DNA of 64,000 nt, taken from JAOSJT01 sp035362335. Lineage in GTDB: Bacteria > Bacteroidota > Ignavibacteria > SZUA-365. The stretch is taken from assembly GCA_035362335.1 (NCBI GenBank), contig DAOSDL010000023.1, positions 1 to 64,000 of the forward strand, read 5' to 3'. The notes beneath the pieces were generated by a model. That model was not told the DNA's origin and ran no database searches. It was given only the letters and a program-made list of their open reading frames with translations. Of the stretch, positions 57,778-64,000 are shown in pieces; the first letter of the stretch is position 1, and every line of letters starts with the position of its first letter. The translations under genes were made by a program, and so were the position numbers.

Positions 57778-58229
57778 TGGAATTCGTCGATGGGTTGCAT
57801 CGAACGCGAACTCAACGAGAAATGGACCGAAATACGGTAATCTCTCCGACGGGCATAGAACGCAACCTACGGCTTTCCCCTCGCAAGGTCAAGGTCTTTC
57901 AGCGGCCGCAATAACGAGAAAAAACATGCGGGATTTTCTCCAACATCGCCGGGCACGGCAGCTGACCGCGCCGGACAGCGAATCCATATCACCTTCTCCC
58001 TTTTTACCCCGGTTTCCCCCGCGCCATTTCCACCCGCTTCCCTCACCTGTGCATGACGCGAGCATCTGGCAACACGGAAAAGGCGCATTTTATTTCCGAC
58101 GTCGGCGTACTATGTTAATGGATGCGCGCGCCGCTTCCATGCTTCCCGGCGGACGCACCGTAACCTTCGTCATGATGCCGCGCGCGTATCCGCAGGGCGA
58201 GAAATGTACCACCAAGGAACTGTAGTGCC
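57778..58229. other. Gap without an assignable gene
   Basis: This 452-base stretch contains only unconvincing frames. The longest (57926-58225, plus strand) would encode about 99 residues rich in Pro and Arg without a recognisable motif and ends four bases before the ftcD start. No hairpin, repeat copy or promoter consensus stands out. Confidence 0.5.
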
Positions 58230-59855
58230 ATGAAAAAAATCGTCGAATGCGTTCCCAACTTCTCCGAAGGCCGCGATCAGTCCGTGATCGACGCCATTGC
58301 CGCCGCCATCCGCGATACGTCCGGCTGCACCTTGCTGGATGTGGATCCGGGCAAGTCGACCAACCGAACCGTGTACACCTTTGTCGGATCACCCGAGGCG
58401 GTGGTGGAGGGCGCACTTGCGGCGGCGCGCGTCGCGAAGGAACGCATCGACATGACCAAGCACAGCGGCGAACATCCGCGCATGGGCGCTATGGACGTCT
58501 GTCCCTTCGTGCCGGTAGCGAACGTGACCATGGAGGAATGCGTGGCCTGCGCCAAGGAATTCGGCCGCCGCGCCTCCGAGGAACTCGGCATTCCCATCTA
58601 TCTCTACGAGGAAGCTCAACCCATCGAATACAGGAAAAGCCTCAAGCACATCCGTGCTGGTGAATACGAAGCCATCCCGTCGCGCATCACGCTGCCCGAG
58701 TGGAAGCCCGATTTCGGTCCGGCGGAGTTCGTGCCCCGCTGGGGAGCCACCGCCACGGGAGCACGCTTCTTCCTCGTGGCCTTCAACGTCAATGTGCTGG
58801 GCACCAAGGAACAAGCCCATCGCATCGCACTGAACATCCGCGAGCAGGGTCGAGGCGAAGGCGAACCCGGCCGTCTGCAGGCCGTGAAAGCCATCGGCTG
58901 GTGGGTGGACGAATACAACATGGCGCAGGTGTCGATGAATCTCGACAATTTCCACATCACCGCTCCGCATGTCGCCTTCGAGGAAGTGGCCAAGGACGCG
59001 CGCGAACTCAATCTCGCCGTCGCCGGCTCGGAAATCGTGGGCCTGATACCACTGCAAGCCATGCTCATGGCGGCCGAATTTTACATGGAGAAGGAACATC
59101 TGTTCATCATCGACGAGGATCAGAAAATCCGTCTCGTCATCGAGCGCCTCGGCCTGAATTCCGTCTCGCGCTTCGATCCGCGCAAGCGCATCATCGAATA
59201 CATGATCGAGGATGACAACGCCGAACCGCTGGCCAGCATGAGTGTGCGCGCCTTTGTGGAATTGACCGGCGCCCGCACGTCCGCACCTGGAGGCGGCTCC
59301 GCTTCCGCGCTCATCGCATCGCTCGGTGCGGGACTCGGCGCCATGGTGGGGTGGATGACTTATGGCAAACGCAAATTCGAGGACAAGGACGCTGTGATGC
59401 GGGAATTGATTCCGCCCCTGCATCATGCGATGAAGGACCTCCTTCCCATGATCGATGCGGACACCAACGCCTTCAATGATTACATGGAAGCGCTGGGCAT
59501 GCCCAAGGACACCGACGAGCAAAAGGCCGCACGCACGGCGGCAATGCAGGCCGGCTTGCGCAAAGCCATCGAAATTCCGCTCGGCACCATGCGCATCGCC
59601 GATCGCTGCTGGCCCGCGATGCTGGAAATGGCCGCGCATGGCAACATGAGTTCACGCTCGGATCTCGAAGTCGGTGCCAAGGCACTTGAAACCGGCAGCT
59701 GGGGAGCGCATAAAAATGTGCTCATCAATCTCGGCGGCATCAAGGATGCGGACTTCACGCAGCGCATTCGTGGCGAGGCCGACGCCCTGCTCGCACGTGC
59801 GCAGGAACAATGCGCCGCGGTGCTCGCCGCGCTCGACGCACGCGGGGCGGCCTGA
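58230..59855 (+). CDS. Fused formiminotransferase-cyclodeaminase (FTCD)
   Basis: A 541-residue bifunctional enzyme of histidine catabolism. The N-terminal glutamate formimidoyltransferase (about residues 1-325: VPNFSEGRD, TKHSGEHPRMGAMDVCPFVPV with the catalytic His, GARFFLVAFNVNVLG) transfers the formimino group to tetrahydrofolate. The C-terminal cyclodeaminase domain (about 340-541: LTGARTSAPGGGSASALIASLGAGLGAMVGWMT) releases ammonia. It is fused as in animals and some bacteria; the length is normal. No hut genes are in the window. Confidence 0.95.
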   Translation: MKKIVECVPNFSEGRDQSVIDAIAAAIRDTSGCTLLDVDPGKSTNRTVYTFVGSPEAVVEGALAAARVAKERIDMTKHSGEHPRMGAMDVCPFVPVANVTMEECVACAKEFGRRASEELGIPIYLYEEAQPIEYRKSLKHIRAGEYEAIPSRITLPEWKPDFGPAEFVPRWGATATGARFFLVAFNVNVLGTKEQAHRIALNIREQGRGEGEPGRLQAVKAIGWWVDEYNMAQVSMNLDNFHITAPHVAFEEVAKDARELNLAVAGSEIVGLIPLQAMLMAAEFYMEKEHLFIIDEDQKIRLVIERLGLNSVSRFDPRKRIIEYMIEDDNAEPLASMSVRAFVELTGARTSAPGGGSASALIASLGAGLGAMVGWMTYGKRKFEDKDAVMRELIPPLHHAMKDLLPMIDADTNAFNDYMEALGMPKDTDEQKAARTAAMQAGLRKAIEIPLGTMRIADRCWPAMLEMAAHGNMSSRSDLEVGAKALETGSWGAHKNVLINLGGIKDADFTQRIRGEADALLARAQEQCAAVLAALDARGAA

Positions 59856-59890
59856 GGCAAAGAGCTACGAGCAACGCGTTGATATGATTG

Positions 59891-59924
59891 CGAAGAGGAG
59901 CGGCTGTCTGGCCGCTCCTCTTCG
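59891..59924. terminator. Hairpin between convergent FTCD and CDGSH genes
   Basis: CGAAGAGGAGCGGC (59891-59904) pairs perfectly with GCCGCTCCTCTTCG (59911-59924), 14 bp with a 6-nt loop, 36 nt past the FTCD stop. A short TTGT follows. Confidence 0.75.
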
Positions 59925-60029
59925 TTGTACAGTGCCTGGAATTGTGTTGCGGGTCGGGTTGCGTGACGTCGCTATCGATTCTGTTGTAGTGCGGCGACCC
60001 GGTGCTCGTACGGCGCCGGGACTCTCGGT

Positions 60030-60254
60030 TCAGGCCTTTGCCGGCGGCAGATCCCGCGCGCTGCCGGCATCGTCGAAGCCGCAGCTGCGATGCGTACCGT
60101 CGCAAAAGGGCTTGTTCGACGACTGTCCGCAGCGGCACAGCGAGATGCGCGTTCGTCCTCCAAGGCCGTAGCTGTTTCCCTGCGCATCGACGACGGTGAA
60201 CTCGCCTTCGATGATGATGGGCCCGGCATTGGCAACGGTGATTGTTGTCGACAT
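60030..60254 (-). CDS. CDGSH iron-sulfur domain protein
   Basis: A small 74-residue protein with a complete CDGSH signature CRCGQSSNKPFCDGTH (C-X-C-X2-(S/T)-X3-P-X-C-D-G-X-X-H), which binds a redox-active 2Fe-2S cluster through three Cys and one His, as in mitoNEET-like proteins. I start at 60254 (MSTTITVANAGPIIIEGEF); an open frame of 87 residues upstream carries no conserved sequence. Cytoplasmic, likely electron transfer or stress related. It converges on the FTCD gene. Confidence 0.9.
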   Translation of the reverse strand: MSTTITVANAGPIIIEGEFTVVDAQGNSYGLGGRTRISLCRCGQSSNKPFCDGTHRSCGFDDAGSARDLPPAKA

Positions 60255-60377
60255 GATATCCTCGTTCGCTGGTGGTGAATGATCACGAATACCCGCAACA
60301 TACGTAGCGTGGCGGGACGTTCCCGCAGCGAAGAGCGGACCCTGTCGAAAACGCGACGGGAGATTGAGCGCATGAAT

Positions 60378-60656
60378 CTGCTCTGAAGAGAATCTCGCCG
60401 CCTGCGTCATGCTCATCAGCGCGGTAAGGCGTTGAGTAAAGAGTGAAGAGTAAAGAGTAACGCTTTGACGGTAGTCGTAGGAGCCAACTCGTACCCCCTC
60501 CGCCGCCGCAGGCAAGGGACACCGATTCGCATCACTACTGTCAGCGGACGTTGGATGGCTTCATCTGCGAAGATTCGCTCGGCACCTCGCCGACTTCCAC
60601 GATCCATCTGTGCTAATCTGTGTGAAATCCGTGCAATCTGTGGTTTTGAAACTCTG
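60378..60656 (+). repeat. Composite dispersed element, copy 2
   Basis: It opens CTGCTCTGAAGAGAATCTCG, shows TCATGCTC...CGCGGTAAGG, a GAGTAAAGAGTGAAGAGTAAAG run (60433-60460), an unrelated middle and the 63-nt end block 60594-60656 that matches copy 1 at 61 of 63 positions. Copy 1 has instead a second CTTTACT run in the middle. It lies in the 523-nt gap between the CDGSH and PstS-like genes, which has no gene. Confidence 0.85.
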
Positions 60657-60777
60657 CTGATCCACTCCGACAGTAATCAAGGCACCTGCACCATCCTCAT
60701 TCCCCCGGGTGTGACGAAGGAACATGAACGACCGTGGGCACCATGCCGGGCGTAACAGGGCCCTCGCGCTACGCGAA

Positions 60778-61650
60778 TTATTCCATTTCCTTGCGAACAT
60801 CCCAGAGCGGAATGTAGCCGATGCCGGCAACGATGGCCTGTCCCTCGTCGCTCAGAACCCAGTCGATGAATGTCTTACCTGGGCCGGTCAGCGGGCCGGC
60901 CGCGAAGAGGTACAGATAACGTGAGATGGGGTACGAACCATCGCGTACCTTTTCCATCGTAGGTTCCACACCATCGATGGCGCAATGCACCAGATCCGCA
61001 CCGTAGGCCAGTCCCCCGTAGCCGATGGCCCCGGGCGATGCAGCGACCGCACGGATCACCGCCTCGGTAGTGGGCAGGGTCATGGCGGCAGTGCTGTAGG
61101 CGTCGCCGCGCAGCACATGCTCTTCAAAAAAGAGATACGTACCCGAATTGGGCTGTCGACTCACCACCAGCACGGGGAGATTGGGCCCACCCACTTCGCT
61201 CCAGTTGCGTATGCTCCCGTTGAACAAACCGCGCAGTTGCTCCATGCTCAGCGAGCGCACCGTATTGCGTGGATGCAGGTACACGCTTAACGCGTCCTTA
61301 GCCGTCAACACGGTGATGCCGAGGTAGCCGCGCTTTTTCAAAAGGCGACGCACTTCATCGGGCAGTAGTGTGCGCGAGGCGGCGCAGAGTTGCACATCGC
61401 CGTCGATCAACGCCTCGATGCCACTCTCCGTGCCGCCGCCTTCGGCATACACGGCAATGTCGGCATGGTTACGCATGAACTCGCCCGCCCAGCGCGTGGT
61501 AAGCTGCAACATGGTGTCGGAACCCTTGATGCGAATCACAGCGGGGCCTTGCGCTTCACCGGGCTGCGAACCTCCGCACGAGAGCAGCAACAACGCGGAA
61601 GCCAGCAGGAGAATGCCGCGTGTCGATACCGAAGCCGTGCTCGTGCTCAT
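60778..61650 (-). CDS. PstS-like phosphate-binding lipoprotein
   Basis: A 290-residue periplasmic solute-binding protein. A signal segment ends in a lipobox (LLLLSC at about residue 24), so it is likely lipid-anchored. The PstS-type binding loops are recognisable: IKGSDTMLQLTTRWAGEF, AEGGGTESGIEALIDGDVQLCAASR, and the SRQPNSGTYLFFEEHVL segment. This family binds phosphate for the PstSCAB transporter, but no pstC, pstA or pstB is nearby, so a phosphate-sensing or other anion role is also possible. I start at 61650 (MSTSTASVSTRG). It overlaps the M28 peptidase gene by 4 nt. Confidence 0.88.
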   Translation of the reverse strand: MSTSTASVSTRGILLLASALLLLSCGGSQPGEAQGPAVIRIKGSDTMLQLTTRWAGEFMRNHADIAVYAEGGGTESGIEALIDGDVQLCAASRTLLPDEVRRLLKKRGYLGITVLTAKDALSVYLHPRNTVRSLSMEQLRGLFNGSIRNWSEVGGPNLPVLVVSRQPNSGTYLFFEEHVLRGDAYSTAAMTLPTTEAVIRAVAASPGAIGYGGLAYGADLVHCAIDGVEPTMEKVRDGSYPISRYLYLFAAGPLTGPGKTFIDWVLSDEGQAIVAGIGYIPLWDVRKEME

Positions 61651-63299
61651 GTTCCCTCCGCGATGGATTGCAGACGCGCGTTTATGTATTTCTCGCCCCG
61701 CAACCATTGCGGCGGCGACCAGGTGTTGGCGAGCATGGAAAGCGTGGCAAGCAGCAAGCGCAGGTGTTGCGTCATCGCGCCGGTGTGCAGCGGCTGCTCG
61801 AGATCGTCGAACGGCGTGTGATAGCGCTCGCGGCCCCAGTTCACGAAGGACTCAAATCCCGCAGCCCCGACATTGCGATACGACATGCCCTCCATCACAA
61901 GCATCGACGGGATGCCCGCCTGCGCGAAGGCGATGTGATCGGAACTCGCGAAGGGATCGTTGATCTCGAACACCGGCGGCACCTCGGCCAGCCGCAGCCC
62001 TATCTCTGAACCAAGCGCGGACATCATCTGCTCCAGCGTGGAATACTGCGCTCCGATGGCCAACATGTCATCGAACTCATCGATCATGGCCACACCATCG
62101 ATGTTGAGATTGGCGATGCTTTTGTGCAATGGCACGAGAGGATTCGCGCAGTAATATTGCGAACCCAGCAGTCCTTTTTCCTCACCGGTGACAAAGAGAA
62201 ACACAATGGATCGGCGGGGCCTGAATTCCTCGGTGGACAGCACGCGCGCCAACTCCAGCACCGCCGCCGTGCCCAGCGCATTGTCCACCAGGCCATTGTA
62301 CACACTGTCGCCACGCACGGCCGGACCCACCCCCAGATGATCGTAATGCGCGGAGCAAATGACATAGGAATCGCGCAGCAGTGGATCACTGCCCGGCAAC
62401 AGCGCCGCCACATTGTGATCCACGAAATCCCGCTCGCGAAATCGCCCGATGAACGTGAGCCGCGTTTTCAATGCAAAGCTGCGCACACTGCCGCGGGCAT
62501 CCATTTCGAGCACATCCTTGAGCGAATACCGCGCCCCGGCGAACAGCATCGTCGCCGCCTCCAGGCGCATCAGCACGCTGAGATGCGAGGGCAGCATGAT
62601 GGGCGGCATCACCTCCTCGAACGAGAACATGCGCACCCAGTCCGCCCAACCGTAACCCCGCGCGCTGCGGGGCACAGGCAGCACAATACTGCCACGCGCG
62701 CCACGCGACAAAGCAATGCGCTGCTTCATTTCCGGGATGGAATGCAGGGTGCTGCGGGGTCCATCAAAATAGCCGTCATCACCCGACGGCGGTTCGCCAT
62801 CCAGACAGACTACGATGGCATCCGTCACATCGATGTTCTGATAGTCGTTGTAATCGAATTCCGGCGCCACGATGCCGTAACCCACGAACACGAGACGTTG
62901 CGGCCGCGGAATAAAGGTCTGTGCGCCGGTTTTATACAGCAGATAATCCTCGAACAGCGCGAGTTCTCGCACTCCATCCTCTCCGTGCAATTGCAGAGAA
63001 CTGCTGGGCAAGGGGATGCTTCCGTGCAAGGGTACGGGTTGGAGAAACCCCGGCGCGCCGGGCAGTGGACGCAGTCCGTACTCCCCGAGCCGCGATGCGA
63101 GATACGCCGCTGCGCGCGCCGTACCGTCCGTGCCGGTGGCGCGTCCCTGCAGCGAATCATGCGCCAAAACGCTCGCGTGTACGAACAGCGTTGCCGCGTC
63201 CACGCGCGTCATGGCGTCGCGCATGCGCGCGTCCAGCAACGTCTGCTGGGCGTACAGCGGAACGGCGAGCAACAACAGAGCGGCGGCGAACGAACGCAT
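61647..63299 (-). CDS. M28-family exported zinc metallopeptidase
   Basis: A 550-residue aminopeptidase-like enzyme. A signal peptide (MRSFAAALLLLAVPLYAQQ) is followed by an N-terminal region and a PA-like insert (about 130-250), then the M28 catalytic domain. The co-catalytic zinc ligands are in order: SAHYDHLG (His), NGLVDNALGTAA (Asp), VTGEEKGLLGS (Glu), NIDGVAM (Asp) and RERYHTPFDD (His). Such enzymes clip amino acids from exported peptides. The frame extends 108 codons upstream across the tRNA-Phe region; I use the signal-peptide ATG at 63299. Overlap with the PstS-like gene makes a two-gene transcript. Confidence 0.92.
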   Translation of the reverse strand: MRSFAAALLLLAVPLYAQQTLLDARMRDAMTRVDAATLFVHASVLAHDSLQGRATGTDGTARAAAYLASRLGEYGLRPLPGAPGFLQPVPLHGSIPLPSSSLQLHGEDGVRELALFEDYLLYKTGAQTFIPRPQRLVFVGYGIVAPEFDYNDYQNIDVTDAIVVCLDGEPPSGDDGYFDGPRSTLHSIPEMKQRIALSRGARGSIVLPVPRSARGYGWADWVRMFSFEEVMPPIMLPSHLSVLMRLEAATMLFAGARYSLKDVLEMDARGSVRSFALKTRLTFIGRFRERDFVDHNVAALLPGSDPLLRDSYVICSAHYDHLGVGPAVRGDSVYNGLVDNALGTAAVLELARVLSTEEFRPRRSIVFLFVTGEEKGLLGSQYYCANPLVPLHKSIANLNIDGVAMIDEFDDMLAIGAQYSTLEQMMSALGSEIGLRLAEVPPVFEINDPFASSDHIAFAQAGIPSMLVMEGMSYRNVGAAGFESFVNWGRERYHTPFDDLEQPLHTGAMTQHLRLLLATLSMLANTWSPPQWLRGEKYINARLQSIAEGT

Positions 63300-63420
63300 G
63301 GAACACCTGCATGATTTGCTGGAATATACAACGCGCGAAGCGGATTCGCCGCCCCCTCGCCGATCCCGCGCGCTGCGAACACCCGCGCCAGCAGTCAAGG
63401 AATTGCGCGGCAATGCGCAG

Positions 63421-63449
63421 TTGACACGGACACGATTTTCCCGTATATT
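63421..63449 (+). promoter_or_regulatory. Sigma70-type promoter of tRNA-Phe
   Basis: TTGACA (63421-63426), a 17-nt spacer and TATATT (63444-63449) match the housekeeping consensus. The -10 ends 14 nt before the tRNA 5' end, giving a very short leader. The same layout precedes tRNA-Gln on the other strand. Confidence 0.8.
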
Positions 63450-63463
63450 TCGAAACTGTCTCT

Positions 63464-63536
63464 GGACAGGTAGCTCAGTTGGTAGAGCAATGGACTGAAA
63501 ATCCATGTGTCGGCGGTTCAATTCCGTCCCTGTCCA
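63464..63536 (+). tRNA. tRNA-Phe (GAA anticodon)
   Basis: A 73-nt cloverleaf is readable: acceptor GGACAGG with CCTGTCC, D arm GCTCAGTTGGTAGAGC, anticodon arm ATGGA-CTGAAAA-TCCAT with GAA, T arm GGCGG-TTCAATT-CCGTC (one G-U), discriminator A. CCA is not encoded. A terminator follows at 63541-63567. Confidence 0.96.
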
Positions 63537-63540
63537 CAGC

Positions 63541-63567
63541 AAAACCGCCTCTTCACGAGGCGGTTTT
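63541..63567 (+). terminator. Intrinsic terminator of tRNA-Phe
   Basis: AAAACCGCCTC (63541-63551) and GAGGCGGTTTT (63557-63567) form an 11-bp stem with a TTCAC loop; the T run of the 3' arm continues to TTTTTCTTT. It starts 4 nt past the tRNA 3' end. Confidence 0.9.
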
Positions 63568-63716
63568 TCTTTGCGGGTGCCGCTGGCGGCGCATTGGCAC
63601 GAACGGGGGACGCGGGTTTCCACGAAGGAACATTGACCTGCGATTACCGGTCGAACTGTGTATATTGTCGATTGGCACTCCGCAATCCCATCGTGCAGGA
63701 CTCAACAAGGATCAGC

Positions 63717-64000
63717 ATGAGAAGCACCATTGTTGCCGGAAACTGGAAAATGCATCTCGATGTCGCCGCCGCGCGCACACTGGCCGGCGCCGTCAGCGCG
63801 CATGTCCGTAGCGCGGCGCTGCCGCCGCAGGTCGGCGTCGTTCTGTGTCCGCCGGCACCCTTGCTCGCCGCGGTGATCGACGAAGTTCGCGACACAGCCA
63901 TCGGTGTGGGCGCGCAGAACATGCACGCAGCCGACAGCGGTGCCTACACCGGCGAAAGCTCGGCCGGCATGTTGCTCTCGCTCGGCTGCACACATGTGAT
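63717..64000 (+). CDS. tpiA: Triose-phosphate isomerase (partial, cut by right edge)
   Basis: The first 94 codons of a glycolytic triose-phosphate isomerase, running off the window. The start VAGNWKMH carries the conserved active-site Asn and Lys (NWKM) followed by a helix, then VVLCPPAPLLAAVI and VGAQNMHAADSGAYTGESSAGML, the classic AQNxxxxxxGAxTGE segment. The ATG at 63717 is the only plausible start; its leader from the tRNA-Phe terminator is about 150 nt and holds no gene. Confidence 0.95.
   Translation, partial: MRSTIVAGNWKMHLDVAAARTLAGAVSAHVRSAALPPQVGVVLCPPAPLLAAVIDEVRDTAIGVGAQNMHAADSGAYTGESSAGMLLSLGCTHV

Noticed and set aside
57926..58225. 99-residue frame ending four bases before the FTCD start
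   Set aside because: Pro/Arg-rich, no motif and no upstream ribosome binding site; kept as part of an unassigned gap.

Overview
The window is GC-rich, densely coded DNA from what looks like a free-living Gram-negative bacterium of the Bacteroidota/FCB group. A deep branch such as the Ignavibacteria/Kapabacteria-like lineages seems most likely, but this is inference from gene content and not from a marker-gene tree. The supporting features are a secreted repeat protein with a type IX secretion (Por) C-terminal sorting domain, two large TonB-dependent receptors with carboxypeptidase-like N-terminal domains, an OstA/LptA-like protein, an Omp85 barrel, a Reg_prop/Y_Y_Y sensor protein, a fatty-acid hydroxylase of the Bacteroidota type, and Shine-Dalgarno sites that are often weak or absent. 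I see no phage, insertion sequence, CRISPR array, plasmid function or rRNA operon. Nearly everything is core or housekeeping chromosome.

Layout, left to right. 0.4-3.8 kb: a translationally coupled trio (secreted protein, AmrS radical SAM enzyme, acidic amino acid symporter) bracketed by inverted copies of a dispersed repeat. 4.3-8.1 kb: a UPF0316 membrane protein, then a coupled pair of a polyprenyl sugar-phosphate transferase and a Wzi-like outer membrane protein, a surface polysaccharide module. 8.4-14.8 kb: an Omp85 protein, UbiA prenyltransferase, RNase HII, YraN, a DUF2231 membrane protein and a T9SS-exported repeat protein. 15.1-24.1 kb, minus strand: a long run read as tRNA-Gln, prs, rplY, pth, hppA, rpsF, ssb, rplI, korA, korB. 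It has a good promoter and leader hairpin in front of the tRNA and an intrinsic terminator after korB. 24.3-31.2 kb: metallophosphoesterase, OstA-like protein, PspC/LiaF-like membrane pair, lipoprotein cytochrome c, RidA, polysaccharide deacetylase plus methyltransferase, and a YdeI-like protein.

31.3-39.6 kb: an unrecognised 411-residue protein, an LCM-type methyltransferase, a small membrane-anchored protein and twin TonB-dependent receptors of identical length (801 aa). 39.7-48.1 kb: thioredoxin-like protein, an NhaC antiporter with an extra exported N-terminal domain, metallophosphoesterase, YncE-like propeller, fatty-acid hydroxylase, NlpC/P60 hydrolase and an AI-2E family permease. 48.2-52.7 kb: a protein-quality-control cluster (Hsp20, a DnaJ/CbpA-like co-chaperone, ClpB). 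52.8-64 kb: a SUI1/YciH factor, a propeller sensor with a degenerate kinase domain, a PLP enzyme, a receiver protein, fused formiminotransferase-cyclodeaminase, a CDGSH protein, a PstS-like lipoprotein coupled to an M28 peptidase, tRNA-Phe, and the start of tpiA running off the right edge.

The most unusual non-coding structure is a set of dispersed intergenic repeats: an inverted and tandem ~220 bp family near the left end, a ~110 bp tandem duplication at 8.1-8.3 kb, a two-copy composite element at 49.8 and 60.4 kb with a 63 bp block that is nearly identical, and a split-block repeat at 14.8 and 40.4 kb. Several contain short words repeated with 7, 9 or about 10 nt phasing. The best protein-level leads are the degenerate kinase domain, the unrecognised protein at 31.3 kb, the small protein beside the twin receptors, and the exported domain fused to the NhaC antiporter.
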